The notes under the pieces: generated by a model
What the model was told of the DNA's origin: nothing
Databases searched by the model: none
The model's input: only the letters and a program-made list of their open reading frames with translations
NCBI GenBank assembly: GCA_903928895.1
Contig: CAIYSR010000174.1
Location: 1-42,134, forward strand
Source: an uncultured Rhodospirillales bacterium
GTDB lineage: Bacteria; Pseudomonadota; Alphaproteobacteria; Acetobacterales; Acetobacteraceae
DNA: 42,134 bases
Direction: 5' to 3'
Part shown: positions 7,747 to 16,128 of the stretch, piece after piece
Layout: every line of letters starts with the position of its first letter
Position numbering within the stretch: the stretch's first letter is position 1
Position numbers and translations under genes: made by a program

Positions 7747-8172
7747 CTAGAGGGTGGCGGGGGTGGAGAGGGGTTTGGATTTTTCGACGACGTAGACGGC
7801 CATGACGCGGGATTTGGTGGGGCCGTTGCGCAGGGCGTGGGGGGTTTCGGCGGGGATTTGGAAGCCGTCGCCAGCGGCGAGGGGGCGGTCGGGTTGGCCT
7901 TTGACGGAGAGGGTTCCGCTGCCGGTGGTGAAGGTGCTGGTTTCGACGCCGGGGTGGGTGTGGGGGGCGATGTAGTAGCCGGGGTCGACGTCGACCTGGA
8001 CTTGGAGGGTGACGTAGTCGTTGCCGGGGTAGTCTTGTTTGGAGAGGATGGTTCGGCTGAAGCCGGGGGATTGGGCGGAGGCGCCGGTGGGGAGGGCAGC
8101 GAGGCCGGCGGCGCCGGCGCAGCACCAGCAGAGGAAGCCGCGGCGGGTGGCGGGTTTGGTGCGGTTGGTCAT
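7747..8172 (-). CDS. Tat-exported single-domain cupin protein
   Basis: 141 residues. The signal peptide contains a twin arginine (ATRRGFLCWCCAGAAG, R10-R11) and ends near ASAQ34. The remainder is one cupin barrel: motif 1 PHTHPGVE gives H71, H73 and E77, and motif 2 ends at H112 (IPAETPHALRNG), a full 3-His/1-Glu metal site. It probably binds a metal ion in the periplasm; the enzymatic activity, if any, is unknown. The start at 8172 is chosen because a GGGGAG lies eight bases upstream and the Tat motif then falls at the right distance; the frame stays open upstream into the repeat at 8258. It is a single gene. Confidence 0.85.
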   Translation of the reverse strand: MTNRTKPATRRGFLCWCCAGAAGLAALPTGASAQSPGFSRTILSKQDYPGNDYVTLQVQVDVDPGYYIAPHTHPGVETSTFTTGSGTLSVKGQPDRPLAAGDGFQIPAETPHALRNGPTKSRVMAVYVVEKSKPLSTPATL

Positions 8173-8257
8173 GGTTGCGTGCTCCCCGGTCGGACGGTTC
8201 GTTTTGTCGCCTCGGGGGCACGATAGCGGTGTCGGAGGAACGGGTGAAAGTTTTTTG

Positions 8258-8279
8258 GTTCTTTTTTTCAAAAAAGAAC
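8258..8279. repeat. Palindromic repeat copy 3 (poly-T/poly-A hairpin)
   Basis: A 10-bp stem GTTCTTTTTT / AAAAAAGAAC with a TC loop, preceded by GGGTGAAAGTTTTTTG and followed by GCGCTT. Same orientation as copy 2 and opposite to copy 1. Located upstream of the cupin gene, so it is not simply that gene's terminator. Confidence 0.75.
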
Positions 8280-8338
8280 GCGCTTGGTTTGGGGGTTTGG
8301 GGGGGAGGTGATGGGTTAAAACCCATCCTACGACGGAG

Positions 8339-8452
8339 TTAGGGGTGTTTGGGGATGTGGATTTCGGCGCCGGCGACTTTGAGGGAGGAGAAGTGGCCGC
8401 GGGAGCCGGCGCGGGCGTGTTTGACGGTGTCGATCGGGGTTCCGGTGCGTTC
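8339..8452 (-). pseudogene. Decayed partial copy of the 87-residue gene at 11741-12004
   Basis: Bases 8346-8417 match 11748-11819 with one mismatch over 72 bases, including the end of the coding region. The copy reads, on the minus strand, TGTPIDTVKH joined to ARAGSRGHFSSLKVAGAE and a TAA stop, so relative to the intact gene 23 codons in the middle are missing in frame and the N-terminal half is gone. An in-frame TAA lies directly upstream (complement of 8455-8457) and no start codon is available. It therefore cannot make the protein and is a remnant of duplication or recombination. The intact copy is in the same orientation, with the kinase gene lying between the two. Confidence 0.75.
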
Positions 8453-8522
8453 TTAGGGGGGGGGCGGCGACGCTTGGGTCTGGAGAGGAGGTGGGTTTGG
8501 GTCGCTCAGGTGATCGGGCGTG

Positions 8523-11117
8523 TCAGGTCGGCTTGCGCTGGCGCCAGGTGTCGACCAGCTGGGTGATCTGGATGCGCTTGAAGGGTTTTGATATGTAATC
8601 GTCCATGCCTGCGGACAGGAAGCTGTCGCGATCACCATCCATGGCGTTCGCGGTCATCGCGATGATCGGTGTGGTGGAGAAGGGTGCTTCCAGTTTGCGG
8701 ATTGCCGCGGTGGCGGTCAGTCCGTCCATTTCGGGCATTTGGATGTCCATGAAGATGATGTCGTATTTTGATCGGCCGGCCATTTCGAGCGCCTCGCGGC
8801 CGTCTTTTGCGACATCGACGTGGTGTCCGAGCCGGGTCAGCATGGCGGAGGCGACCAGGCGGTTGGTGGTGACGTCGTCGACCACCAGGATATGGAGGGC
8901 GTCGTCCAGGAGAAGGGTGGCCGTCGGCGCCGCGATGGTGGCATCGGCTTTGGGGGGGGCTTCGGACATCCCGGCCATTTCGACGAGCCGGGCCATGAGG
9001 ATGCTCTGGCGGATCGGCTTGGCCAGGACGCAGTCGATTCCGGCATCGGCGGCCAGCTTGCGCAGGTCCTTGGTGGGGATGGATGTGGCCAGCATCAGGC
9101 GCATCGGCGCGAGAGCGGGATCGCCGCGGATGGTGGTTGCCATTTCGCACCCGCTGTTTCCGGGCATTTGATGGTCGAGCACGGCGATCCCGAACGGTCG
9201 GCCTTCGGTGGCCGCCTGGCGGGCAAGGGCGAGGCCGACTTCGGCGTTTTCTGCGGTGGCGACGAAGCCGCCGCAGGCCTGGATCTGCAGGCGGAAGATT
9301 TCGAGATTTGTCGGGTTGTCGTCGACCACCAGGATACGTGCGCCTTCGAGCGATCGTTCGCGGCCGTTGGCGGCTGCCTGATCCACGACCCGCGGCAAAG
9401 GCAGGGAGAACCAGAATTCGCTGCCTCGGCCGACTTCGCTGTGGAAGTCGATTTGTCCGCCGAGGGCTTCCACAATGCGGCGGCTCACGGCGAGGCCAAG
9501 GCCGGTGCCGCCGTAGCGGCGCATCATCGAGCTGTCGGCCTGGAAGAACATCGAGAACATTCTGGACTTGGCGGCCTCGGGGATACCGATGCCGCTGTCC
9601 TTCACGGTGAAGCGTATCCGCTCGGGCCCGCTTTCGGGTTGCCCGCCGTCGCGTGGCTCCGCGCTCACGGTCACCACCACTGCGCCATGTTCGGTGAATT
9701 TGATCGCGTTGCCGACCAGATTGATCAGAACCTGTCGGATGCGGCCCTCATCGCTGAGGAACCGGCCGCGCAGGCTGGGCGCGACATAGCTTGTCAGGTC
9801 GACGTCCTTGGTGGCGAGACGTGGGGCGAAAATGTCCAGCACCCCTTCGACGAGGACGCCGATTTCAAACGGATTGCTCTCGATATCGAACTGTTGCGCC
9901 TCCATTTTGGAGAAATCGAGGATATCGTTGATGACCATCATCAGCGACTCGGCGGAGATGCGGATGGTTTCGGTAAAGTTGCGCTGCTCGTCCGTCATCT
10001 CGGTATCGAGCAGCAGGGCGGTCATGCCGATGACACCGTTCATCGGGGTGCGGATTTCGTGGCTCATCGTCGCGAGGAATTCGGATTTTGCCTGATTGCC
10101 GGCTTCGGCGAGATCACGCGCGGCAAGAAGGCTGTCGCGATGGGCCCGCGACCGGCGGGCCCACAGGACGGAGAGCATGGTCCCCCAGAGCGCGGCACAC
10201 ATGCCGGTGAAGGTGATGCCGAAGATGGCGAGGCGCTGGTTGGCGAGCGATGGTAGCGTGTCGAGCGTCTTGAGCGCGTAGGCGGTCAAGCCCTCGGTCT
10301 TCAGCGGAACCTGGGCGAGGACCAATGGCGTGCCGGACGATGCCATTCGATAGGGGAATGGTTCACCGGTGGTCGCGATCAGGGGAACGGGGTCGATCTC
10401 GGTGCGTTTGTAGGCAAGACCGCGCTCGTCTCGGGACAATCGGGCCACATTGGCGTCCGGCATGGCCTTCAGCAGCCATTGCGGATCGGGTGCGATGATG
10501 GTCACGCCGTGCCGATCGGTGAGGATGATGCGTTGTTTTGGCGTGATGCGCTCGATGTTGGGGACGTCGATCTTGGCGACCACGGCACCGAGGAAGCGGC
10601 CATCGCGCGAGACTGGCGATGCGTAAAATATCCCGGGGATGTTGGTGCGCCGTCCAACCGCGTACTGCTCGCCTTGCATGTTGTTCCTGGCGGCCGCGAA
10701 ATACTCACGATCGCCGAAATTGGTTCCGACCAATGTGTCTGCGTCTGCGTAGTTGCTTGCGGCGACGCATAGTCCGTTTGCATCGATCAGAAAGACCAGG
10801 TCGGTGCCAAGGGTTTTGCTGATGAAGGCGAGATGTTCATTGAACGGCGCCATATCGGCGGGTCTGGCGACCAGGAACTGCTGCGCGCTCGGCTCATTGG
10901 CGACGACGACCGGCACGGCTTTGACATGTGCGAGGACACGTTCGAAGTCCTGAACGAAGGTGTCGAGCGAATCGTCGACGATTTTGCGCGCCTCGTCCAC
11001 CTGTGCGCGGATGGCGTGCTGCTGCCACATGCCGGTCAACGCCCAGGCGGCGCCGGCGAGGACCAGGACCAGGACCAGCATCAGCGGGTGGAAGAGGCGA
11101 TTGGAGGTCGCGGTCAC
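8523..11117 (-). CDS. Membrane hybrid sensor histidine kinase with two receiver domains
   Basis: 864 residues. Order: TM1 (about 9-30), a periplasmic dCache-like sensor (about 31-295) with [13 protein letters not shown] and GDREYF motifs as in DctB-type sensors, TM2 (about 296-318), HisKA with phospho-acceptor His353 ([14 protein letters not shown]), HATPase with N470 ([13 protein letters not shown]) and G boxes ([19 protein letters not shown]), receiver 1 (about 593-710; acidic D599/D600, D648, K700) and receiver 2 (about 742-860; D747/D748, D791, K844). Both receivers keep the phosphorylatable Asp and the Lys. There is no HPt domain and no response regulator gene nearby, so its partner is elsewhere. 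The ligand is unknown; the DctB resemblance hints at a small carboxylate. Starts at GTG 11117, which overlaps the stop of the small upstream ORF (GTGA), implying coupled translation. Confidence 0.92.
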   Translation of the reverse strand: MTATSNRLFHPLMLVLVLVLAGAAWALTGMWQQHAIRAQVDEARKIVDDSLDTFVQDFERVLAHVKAVPVVVANEPSAQQFLVARPADMAPFNEHLAFISKTLGTDLVFLIDANGLCVAASNYADADTLVGTNFGDREYFAAARNNMQGEQYAVGRRTNIPGIFYASPVSRDGRFLGAVVAKIDVPNIERITPKQRIILTDRHGVTIIAPDPQWLLKAMPDANVARLSRDERGLAYKRTEIDPVPLIATTGEPFPYRMASSGTPLVLAQVPLKTEGLTAYALKTLDTLPSLANQRLAIFGITFTGMCAALWGTMLSVLWARRSRAHRDSLLAARDLAEAGNQAKSEFLATMSHEIRTPMNGVIGMTALLLDTEMTDEQRNFTETIRISAESLMMVINDILDFSKMEAQQFDIESNPFEIGVLVEGVLDIFAPRLATKDVDLTSYVAPSLRGRFLSDEGRIRQVLINLVGNAIKFTEHGAVVVTVSAEPRDGGQPESGPERIRFTVKDSGIGIPEAAKSRMFSMFFQADSSMMRRYGGTGLGLAVSRRIVEALGGQIDFHSEVGRGSEFWFSLPLPRVVDQAAANGRERSLEGARILVVDDNPTNLEIFRLQIQACGGFVATAENAEVGLALARQAATEGRPFGIAVLDHQMPGNSGCEMATTIRGDPALAPMRLMLATSIPTKDLRKLAADAGIDCVLAKPIRQSILMARLVEMAGMSEAPPKADATIAAPTATLLLDDALHILVVDDVTTNRLVASAMLTRLGHHVDVAKDGREALEMAGRSKYDIIFMDIQMPEMDGLTATAAIRKLEAPFSTTPIIAMTANAMDGDRDSFLSAGMDDYISKPFKRIQITQLVDTWRQRKPT

Positions 11118-11287
11118 GTGCGCGCTGCTTCCGGTCCGCCGATGAGCCTGTCGGCCGCGAGGGTTGGTCGGCGGGGCTTGTCGTCCGCGGAGCGGCCGGC
11201 GCGCGATGGACGCGACATGGCAGCCGCAAATCCGGTCGTGAGGCGCCGTGCATGGCGCCGGTAACAGCGAACAAGCGCCGCTGTCAT
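11114..11287 (-). CDS. Short leader ORF translationally coupled to the hybrid kinase
   Basis: 57 residues, basic (many Arg, few hydrophobic stretches), no family recognised. Two features argue for translation: a strong GGAGGAG four bases before ATG 11287, and a stop TGA that overlaps the kinase GTG start in a GTGA junction. It may be a leader whose translation sets the expression of the kinase, or a small protein in its own right. Sequence conservation cannot be judged here. Confidence 0.5.
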   Translation of the reverse strand: MTAALVRCYRRHARRLTTGFAAAMSRPSRAGRSADDKPRRPTLAADRLIGGPEAART

Positions 11288-11740
11288 GATCTCCTCCGTT
11301 CTTTCAGACCATCGCTTGCGGCGACGCCGAGGCGAGGGTTCCGCGAAAGAGGGACTATAGGTTTTCGCAAGATACATCCATCACCCCCCGCTCCACAGGC
11401 AGATGCATGGGGGGAGGCGATGGCGCAGGTTCGCAGGATACCAACATGACCAACGCCCCGTTCGGGCCGGCATCGGAGAGGGTTCCGGCGACCATGTGCA
11501 GGACCTCGGATGCCGCCGGCTTCACCGGCAAAAAAGGATCACGCGCGAGCGGGTTGCGCATTGACCCAAATCAAGCTGAAAAATGTGGCTTTGCTGATTT
11601 GTCCTTGCGGGGATTCGTCGTGGCGGTTCGAGGCGCTGCGACGTTGTCTTGCCTTCGCGTCAGGTGGCGGACGGCCTGCGCTTATCAGCCCTCCGGATCG
11701 GCGGGATGGCGGATGGTGATCGGTTGGTTTGCGCGACAGA
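11288..11740. other. Intergenic region upstream of the kinase operon
   Basis: About 450 bases. The kinase-operon promoter should lie here. It holds an FNR/FixK-like site (11561-11574) listed separately and a C-rich/G-rich pair (11384-11393 and 11408-11417) that could fold into a hairpin. Short open frames exist on both strands but none has a ribosome binding site, a recognisable domain, or convincing codon use. Confidence 0.45.
11561..11574. promoter_or_regulatory. Possible FNR/FixK-type binding site
   Basis: TTGACCCAAATCAA matches the CRP/FNR family consensus TTGAY-N4-ATCAA (TTGAT/ATCAA palindrome with one deviation). It lies 274 bases upstream of the kinase leader ORF on the minus strand and is far from any plus-strand start, so its target is unclear. 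A 14-base degenerate match can arise by chance. Confidence 0.3.
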
Positions 11741-12004
11741 TCAGGGTTGTTTGGGGATGTGGATTTCGGCGCCGGAGACTTTGAGGGAGGAGAAGTGGCC
11801 GCGGGAGCCGGCGCGGGCGCCTGGCTGGTTGTGGGCGGTTTCGGCTTCGTAGGCTTCGGTGCGGGAGGTGTAGAGGCGGCCGCCGGCTTGTTTGACGGTG
11901 TAGATCTGGGTGCCGGTGAGTTCGGCGACTTCGACGGCTTCTTCGAGGTCGGGGTTGCCCGCCACGGCGTAGCCGCTGTGGCGGACGAGGGTGAAAGTGG
12001 GCAT
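11741..12004 (-). CDS. Small uncharacterised protein downstream of ETF-QO
   Basis: 87 residues, soluble by inspection, no family recognised. The N-terminal part (PTFTLVRHSGYAVAGNPD, then LEEAVEVAELTG) is mixed alpha/beta-like and the tail (GHFSSLKVSGAEIHIPKQP) is strand-rich. It begins 19 bases after the ETF-QO stop on the same strand, so the two are probably co-transcribed. There is no obvious Shine-Dalgarno apart from a GGTGG. Evidence that it is a real gene includes its duplicated 3' fragment at 8339-8452, in which most of the protein sequence is kept in frame. A role linked to ETF-QO is possible from position only. Confidence 0.65.
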   Translation of the reverse strand: MPTFTLVRHSGYAVAGNPDLEEAVEVAELTGTQIYTVKQAGGRLYTSRTEAYEAETAHNQPGARAGSRGHFSSLKVSGAEIHIPKQP

Positions 12005-12023
12005 CACATGCCACCGGGTGCCA

Positions 12024-13658
12024 TTACATGCCACCGGGGTAGTTGGGGCCGCCGCCGCCTTCGGGGGTGCACCAGTCGATGTTCTGGGTGATGTCCTTGA
12101 TGTCGCAGGTTTTGCAGTGGACGCAGTTCTGGGCGTTGATTTGCAGGCGTGGGTTGCCTTCTTCGGCGCCGACGATTTCGTAGACGCCGGCGGGGCAGTA
12201 GCGGGTCTCTGGCGAGGCAAATTTGGTGTAGTTGATGTCGATGGCGAGGGCGGGGTCGCGGAGTTTGAGGTGGATGGGCTGGTTTTCCTCGTGGTTGGCG
12301 TTGGAGAGGAAGACGGACGAGTTGCGGTCGAAGGTGAGGACGCCGTCGGGTTTGGGGTAAGCGATGGGGGTGCAGGCGGCGGCTTCCATGGTGCACTCGT
12401 TGTCTTTGTGCTTGTATTTGAGCATCCAGGGCGCGCGGCCGCGGAAGATGTAGGCATCGATGCCGGCGTTGATGAGGCCGCCAAGGAAGCCGAATTTCGC
12501 GAAGCCGGGGCGGATGTTGCGGGCGAGGTAGAGTTCCTCGTAGAGCCAGCTGGATTTGAGTTTTTCGGTGTAGGTGACGGGTTCGAGGGCTTTGTCGCCG
12601 GCGATGGCTTCGGCGATGGCTTCGGCGGCGAGCATGCCGGATTTCATGGCGGTGTGGGTGCCCTTGATTTTGGGCGTGTTGAGGAAGCCTGCGGTGTCAC
12701 CGACGAGGCAGCCGCCGGGGAAGGTGAGTTTGGGGAGGGCCTGGAAACCACCTTCGGAGATGGCGCGGGCGCCGTAGGAGATGCGGCGGCCGCCTTCGAA
12801 ATGCTTGCGCATTTCGGGGTGGGTTTTGAGGCGCTGCATTTCCTCGAAGGGGGAGAGGTAGGGGTTTTTGTAGTCGAGGCCGACGACGTAGCCGTAGGAG
12901 ACCATGTTCTCGCCCCAGTGGTAGAGGAACGAGCCGCCGTAGACGTCGGAGGTGACGGGCCAGCCGATGGTGTGCAGGATGGTGCCGGGCTTGTGGTTGG
13001 CGGCGGGGACTTCCCAGAGTTCCTTGATGCCGATGCCGAAGGTCTGGGGGTCCGCGTCTTTGCGGAGGTTGAAGGTTTCGAAGAGTTTCTTGGTGAGGCT
13101 GCCGCGGCAGCCTTCGGCGAAGATGGTGTAGGTGGCGCGGAGTTCCATGCCGGGGGCGAAGTTGGCGGTGGGGTTGCCGTCGCGGCCGATGCCCATGTCG
13201 CCGGTGGCGATGCCGACGACGCGGCCGTCTTCGATGAGGGTCTCGGCGGCGGCGAAGCCGGGGTAGATTTCGACGCCGAGCTCCTCGGCTCGCTGGCCGA
13301 GCCAGCGGACGACGTTGCTGAGCGAGACGATGTAGTTGCCGTGGTTGTGCAGGGTGGGGGGCAGGGGCATGCCGATGGAGCTGGATTTGGTGAGGTAGAG
13401 GAACCGGTCGTTGGTGGCTTCGGTGTGGAGGGGGGCGCCGCGTTCGCGCCAGTCGGGGAGGAGTTCGTCGAGGGCGCGGGGTTCGATGACGGCGCCGGAG
13501 AGGATGTGGGCGCCGACTTCGCTGCCTTTTTCGACGACGCAGATGGCGGAGTCGGGGGCGAGTTGCTTGAGGCGGATGGCGGCGGCGAGGCCGGCGGGGC
13601 CGGCGCCGACGATGACGACGTCAAATTCCATCTGCTCGCGGACCACTGGCTCGGACAT
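12024..13658 (-). CDS. Electron transfer flavoprotein-ubiquinone oxidoreductase
   Basis: 544 residues, full length for ETF-QO. It passes electrons from ETF (fed by acyl-CoA and other dehydrogenases) to ubiquinone at the membrane. FAD binding is shown by VVIVGAGPAGLAAAIRLKQL near the N-terminus and CLVGDTAGFLN later. The C-terminal ferredoxin-like part carries the 4Fe-4S ligands Cys488 (RYCPAGVYE) and Cys512, Cys515, Cys518 (NCVHCKTCDIKD), with a further Cys530 before a Gly-rich end. I chose ATG 13658 over the GTG one codon earlier because a GGGAAA ribosome binding sequence is spaced correctly for it. The genes for ETF itself (etfAB) are not in the window. It is followed by the 87-residue gene. 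Confidence 0.95.
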   Translation of the reverse strand: MSEPVVREQMEFDVVIVGAGPAGLAAAIRLKQLAPDSAICVVEKGSEVGAHILSGAVIEPRALDELLPDWRERGAPLHTEATNDRFLYLTKSSSIGMPLPPTLHNHGNYIVSLSNVVRWLGQRAEELGVEIYPGFAAAETLIEDGRVVGIATGDMGIGRDGNPTANFAPGMELRATYTIFAEGCRGSLTKKLFETFNLRKDADPQTFGIGIKELWEVPAANHKPGTILHTIGWPVTSDVYGGSFLYHWGENMVSYGYVVGLDYKNPYLSPFEEMQRLKTHPEMRKHFEGGRRISYGARAISEGGFQALPKLTFPGGCLVGDTAGFLNTPKIKGTHTAMKSGMLAAEAIAEAIAGDKALEPVTYTEKLKSSWLYEELYLARNIRPGFAKFGFLGGLINAGIDAYIFRGRAPWMLKYKHKDNECTMEAAACTPIAYPKPDGVLTFDRNSSVFLSNANHEENQPIHLKLRDPALAIDINYTKFASPETRYCPAGVYEIVGAEEGNPRLQINAQNCVHCKTCDIKDITQNIDWCTPEGGGGPNYPGGM

Positions 13659-13732
13659 CACGTTTCCCTTTCCGATGCCCCCGTTCAGGGGCGGATGTCC
13701 TTAATACGAAGCCTTGCGCGGTTGCGCAAAAC

Positions 13733-13757
13733 CCCATTGTGCAAATGCCCATTGTGC
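13733..13757. repeat. Short direct repeat between ETF-QO and UDG genes
   Basis: CCCATTGTGC occurs at 13733-13742 and again at 13748-13757, 15 bases apart start to start, in the divergent promoter region of ETF-QO (minus) and the uracil-DNA glycosylase (plus). It may be a pair of regulator half-sites or a local duplication. Confidence 0.4.
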
Positions 13758-13786
13758 TGAAGTGGGGGGCGGGATTGACTGCTGGG

Positions 13787-14620
13787 ATGAACGCATTGGC
13801 GGATTTGAGACTCCAGATCGAATGGGGTGCCGATGAGGCACTGCAGGAGGAGGCGGTCGATCGGCTTGCGGCTCCGCTGCCAGCGCTGCCGCCACGCATG
13901 GCAGCCAGGCCGGTCGTGGCCGAGCGGGCACCGGCGCGGCCGGTCGCGGCGGTGCTCGAGCCTGCGGCTAGGCCCTCGCTTACGCCTGCGGCTAGGCCTT
14001 CGCTTACGCCGGCGGCTCCGGCGCAGCGCGCGCATGAGATCGCGGCGGGCTGTCATTCGCTGGGCGAACTCCGCGCCGCACTGGCTGCCTTCGACGGGTG
14101 TCCTTTGTCGGCGACGGCGACCAATCTGGTGTTCGGCGACGGCAATCCGTCGGCGGGGCTGATGCTGGTCGGCGAGGGGCCGGGGGCGGAGGAGGATCGG
14201 GCGGGGGTGCCGTTCGTGGGTGCGTCCGGCCAGTTCCTGGACCGGATGCTGGCGAGCGTGGGGCTGGACCGGGAACAATACTACATCACCAACCTGATCC
14301 CGTGGCGGCCGCCGGGGAACCGCAATCCGACGGACCAGGAGGTGGTGGTGTGCCTGCCGTTCCTGCTCCGGCATATCGCGCTGGTGCGGCCGAAGATTTT
14401 GGTGTTGCTCGGGAATCTGTCGGTGCAGGCGGTGACGGGGAGCAAGACCGGGATCACCCGGGTGCGGGGGAAATGGCAGGAGGTGACGGTGCCTTGGGTC
14501 GAACGGCCGATCCGGGCGCTGCCGATGCTGCATCCGGCCTATCTGCTGCGCAATCACGGCGCCAAACGGGAGGCCTGGGCGGATATGATCGCCCTGCGGC
14601 GGGCGCTGGATGGCGCTTAG
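13787..14620 (+). CDS. Uracil-DNA glycosylase, family 4-like
   Basis: 277 residues. The catalytic core begins near residue 100: the GEGPG-containing motif A (129-133, LVGEGPGAEEDRAGVPFVG) and the C-terminal HPAYLLRNHGAKREAW (motif B) are those of family 4 enzymes, which excise uracil from DNA as the first step of base excision repair. Of the usual four 4Fe-4S cysteines only some counterparts are seen: C105 (DGCPL) and C189 (VVVCLPF) are present, the CRPPGNR cysteine is Trp (WRPPGNRN), and C89 is the only other nearby Cys. The N-terminal 30-85 linker is Pro/Ala-rich and contains a 24-bp tandem duplication (13961-13984 and 13985-14008, encoding PAARPSLT twice). The start is chosen at ATG 13787 (MNALADLRLQIEWGADEAL, typical for relatives); GTG 13739 would add 16 residues. 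The 3' end overlaps the chromate transporter by 11 bases. Confidence 0.85.
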   Translation: MNALADLRLQIEWGADEALQEEAVDRLAAPLPALPPRMAARPVVAERAPARPVAAVLEPAARPSLTPAARPSLTPAAPAQRAHEIAAGCHSLGELRAALAAFDGCPLSATATNLVFGDGNPSAGLMLVGEGPGAEEDRAGVPFVGASGQFLDRMLASVGLDREQYYITNLIPWRPPGNRNPTDQEVVVCLPFLLRHIALVRPKILVLLGNLSVQAVTGSKTGITRVRGKWQEVTVPWVERPIRALPMLHPAYLLRNHGAKREAWADMIALRRALDGA

Positions 14621-16007
14621 CGCGCGACCGGCCGGACCGGAGGGAGCCGGCATTGGTTGCGAGGACCCGCAGGCGGCCATCGCCCGACTGCCCTCGCTGG
14701 GCGAGGCGACGCGGGTCTGGTTCGAGATCGGCTGCATGTCGTTCGGCGGGCCGGCCGGCCAGATCGCCCTCTTGCATCGCGAGGTGGTGGATGAGCGCAA
14801 CTGGATCAGTGACCGGCGGTTCCTGCATGCGCTCAATTTCTGCCATCTGCTGCCCGGGCCGGAGGCGCAGCAACTGGCGATCTATCTCGGCTGGCTGATG
14901 CACGGGCCGCGCGGCGGCTTCATTGCCGGCGGGCTGTTCGTCATCCCCGGCGCCCTGGTGATGCTGCTGCTGTCGCTGATCTACGCCACGCTGGGCAGCG
15001 TGCCGCTCATCGCGGCGCTGTTCGTCGGGCTCAAGAGTGCGGTGCTGATGCTGGTGCTTGAGGCGGTGTTGCGGATCGGACGGCGTGCGCTGAAGGGAAG
15101 CGCTGGATGGACGCTGGCGGCGGTCTCGTTCGTGGCTTTGTTCTTCTTCAACGTCCCGTTTCCGGCGGTGGTGCTGGTCGCCGGGCTGATCGGCTATCTC
15201 GCGCCCGGCTATTTCAGCGGTGGCGCGCATGGCAAGGCCAAGGAGGGGCCGCCGGCGCTGCTTGATGCGGTGCTCGATGCCGATCCGGGGCGGGCGGGGC
15301 GGCTGGCGCGCGGTGCCCGCATGGCCGGGCTTGTGGCCGCTGCCTTGTGGCTGCTGCCGGTGGCGTTGCTGCTGCGTGCGGAGAATGTCTACGGCGATGT
15401 CGCCTGGTTCTTTTCCAAGATGGCGGTGGTGACGTTCGGTGGGGCCTATGCGGTGCTGGCCTATGTCGCGCAGGACGCGGTGCAGGGGTATCACTGGCTG
15501 TCGGCAGCCGAGATGCTGGCCGGCCTGGGGCTTGCCGAGACCACGCCGGGGCCGCTGATCCTGGTGCTGCAATTCGTCGGCTTCCTGGCCGGCTATCGGG
15601 CGCCCGGCGGTCTGACCGGCATTGAAGGCGGCATCACGGCCTCGGCGCTGACGCTGTGGGTGACGTTCATGCCCTGCTTTGCCTTCGTCTTTCTCGGCGC
15701 CCCGCTGCTCGAACGGTTGCAGGACAATCGGACGCTCGCGGGCGCCCTGGCCGCGATCACGGCGGCGATCGTCGGCGTGGTGGCCAACCTCGCGATCTGG
15801 TTCGCCCTGCATGTGCTGTTCCGCGAGACCTTCCGCGTGCACAGCGCCATGGCCAGCTTCGAGGCGCCAGTGCTCGGCAGTGCCGATCTCTGGGCCGTCG
15901 CGATCGCGGCCTTGGCCGGGGTGTCCCTGTTCCGCCTCAAGCACGGGGTGCTGCGCACGCTCGCGACTTGTGCCGGGATGAGCGTCTTGGTGCATCTGCT
16001 GCGGTGA
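14610..16007 (+). CDS. chrA: Chromate transporter, long-chain CHR (ChrA) family
   Basis: 465 residues. Full-length two-half CHR protein: the N-terminal half has CMSFGGPAGQIALLHREVV and LLPGPEAQQLAIYLGWL, and the C-terminal half repeats the pattern with VVTFGGAYAVLAYVAQ and AETTPGPLILVLQFVGFLAGY. About ten hydrophobic membrane segments can be counted. Known ChrA proteins expel chromate from the cytoplasm using the proton motive force. ATG 14610 lies inside the last codons of the UDG gene (11-base overlap), so the pair is probably one transcript. No chrB regulator is nearby, so chromate-responsive control is not shown; constitutive or different anion transport is possible. Confidence 0.92.
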   Translation: MALSARPAGPEGAGIGCEDPQAAIARLPSLGEATRVWFEIGCMSFGGPAGQIALLHREVVDERNWISDRRFLHALNFCHLLPGPEAQQLAIYLGWLMHGPRGGFIAGGLFVIPGALVMLLLSLIYATLGSVPLIAALFVGLKSAVLMLVLEAVLRIGRRALKGSAGWTLAAVSFVALFFFNVPFPAVVLVAGLIGYLAPGYFSGGAHGKAKEGPPALLDAVLDADPGRAGRLARGARMAGLVAAALWLLPVALLLRAENVYGDVAWFFSKMAVVTFGGAYAVLAYVAQDAVQGYHWLSAAEMLAGLGLAETTPGPLILVLQFVGFLAGYRAPGGLTGIEGGITASALTLWVTFMPCFAFVFLGAPLLERLQDNRTLAGALAAITAAIVGVVANLAIWFALHVLFRETFRVHSAMASFEAPVLGSADLWAVAIAALAGVSLFRLKHGVLRTLATCAGMSVLVHLLR

Positions 16008-16128
16008 CGGCCTGCGCGGCCGAGCATGCCAGGGGCCCTCGCTTCGCGCGCCTGGAGTTTGTCGGTGGGGTTTCGGGCACCCGCCGGTTCGTGCAACGCT
16101 GCGTCCAACCATTGGGGAGACCGCCGCG

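Noticed and set aside
4298-8279. Palindromic hairpins read only as terminators
   Set aside because: Copy 3 lies upstream of a gene and all copies share flanking sequence, so a repeat family explains them better, although copy 2 may also terminate the R-M transcript.
11991-13760. 589-codon plus-strand frame across the ETF-QO gene
   Set aside because: Runs of Val/Gly/Ala/Asp/Glu typical of a mirrored G/C-rich gene; the minus strand has all ETF-QO motifs.
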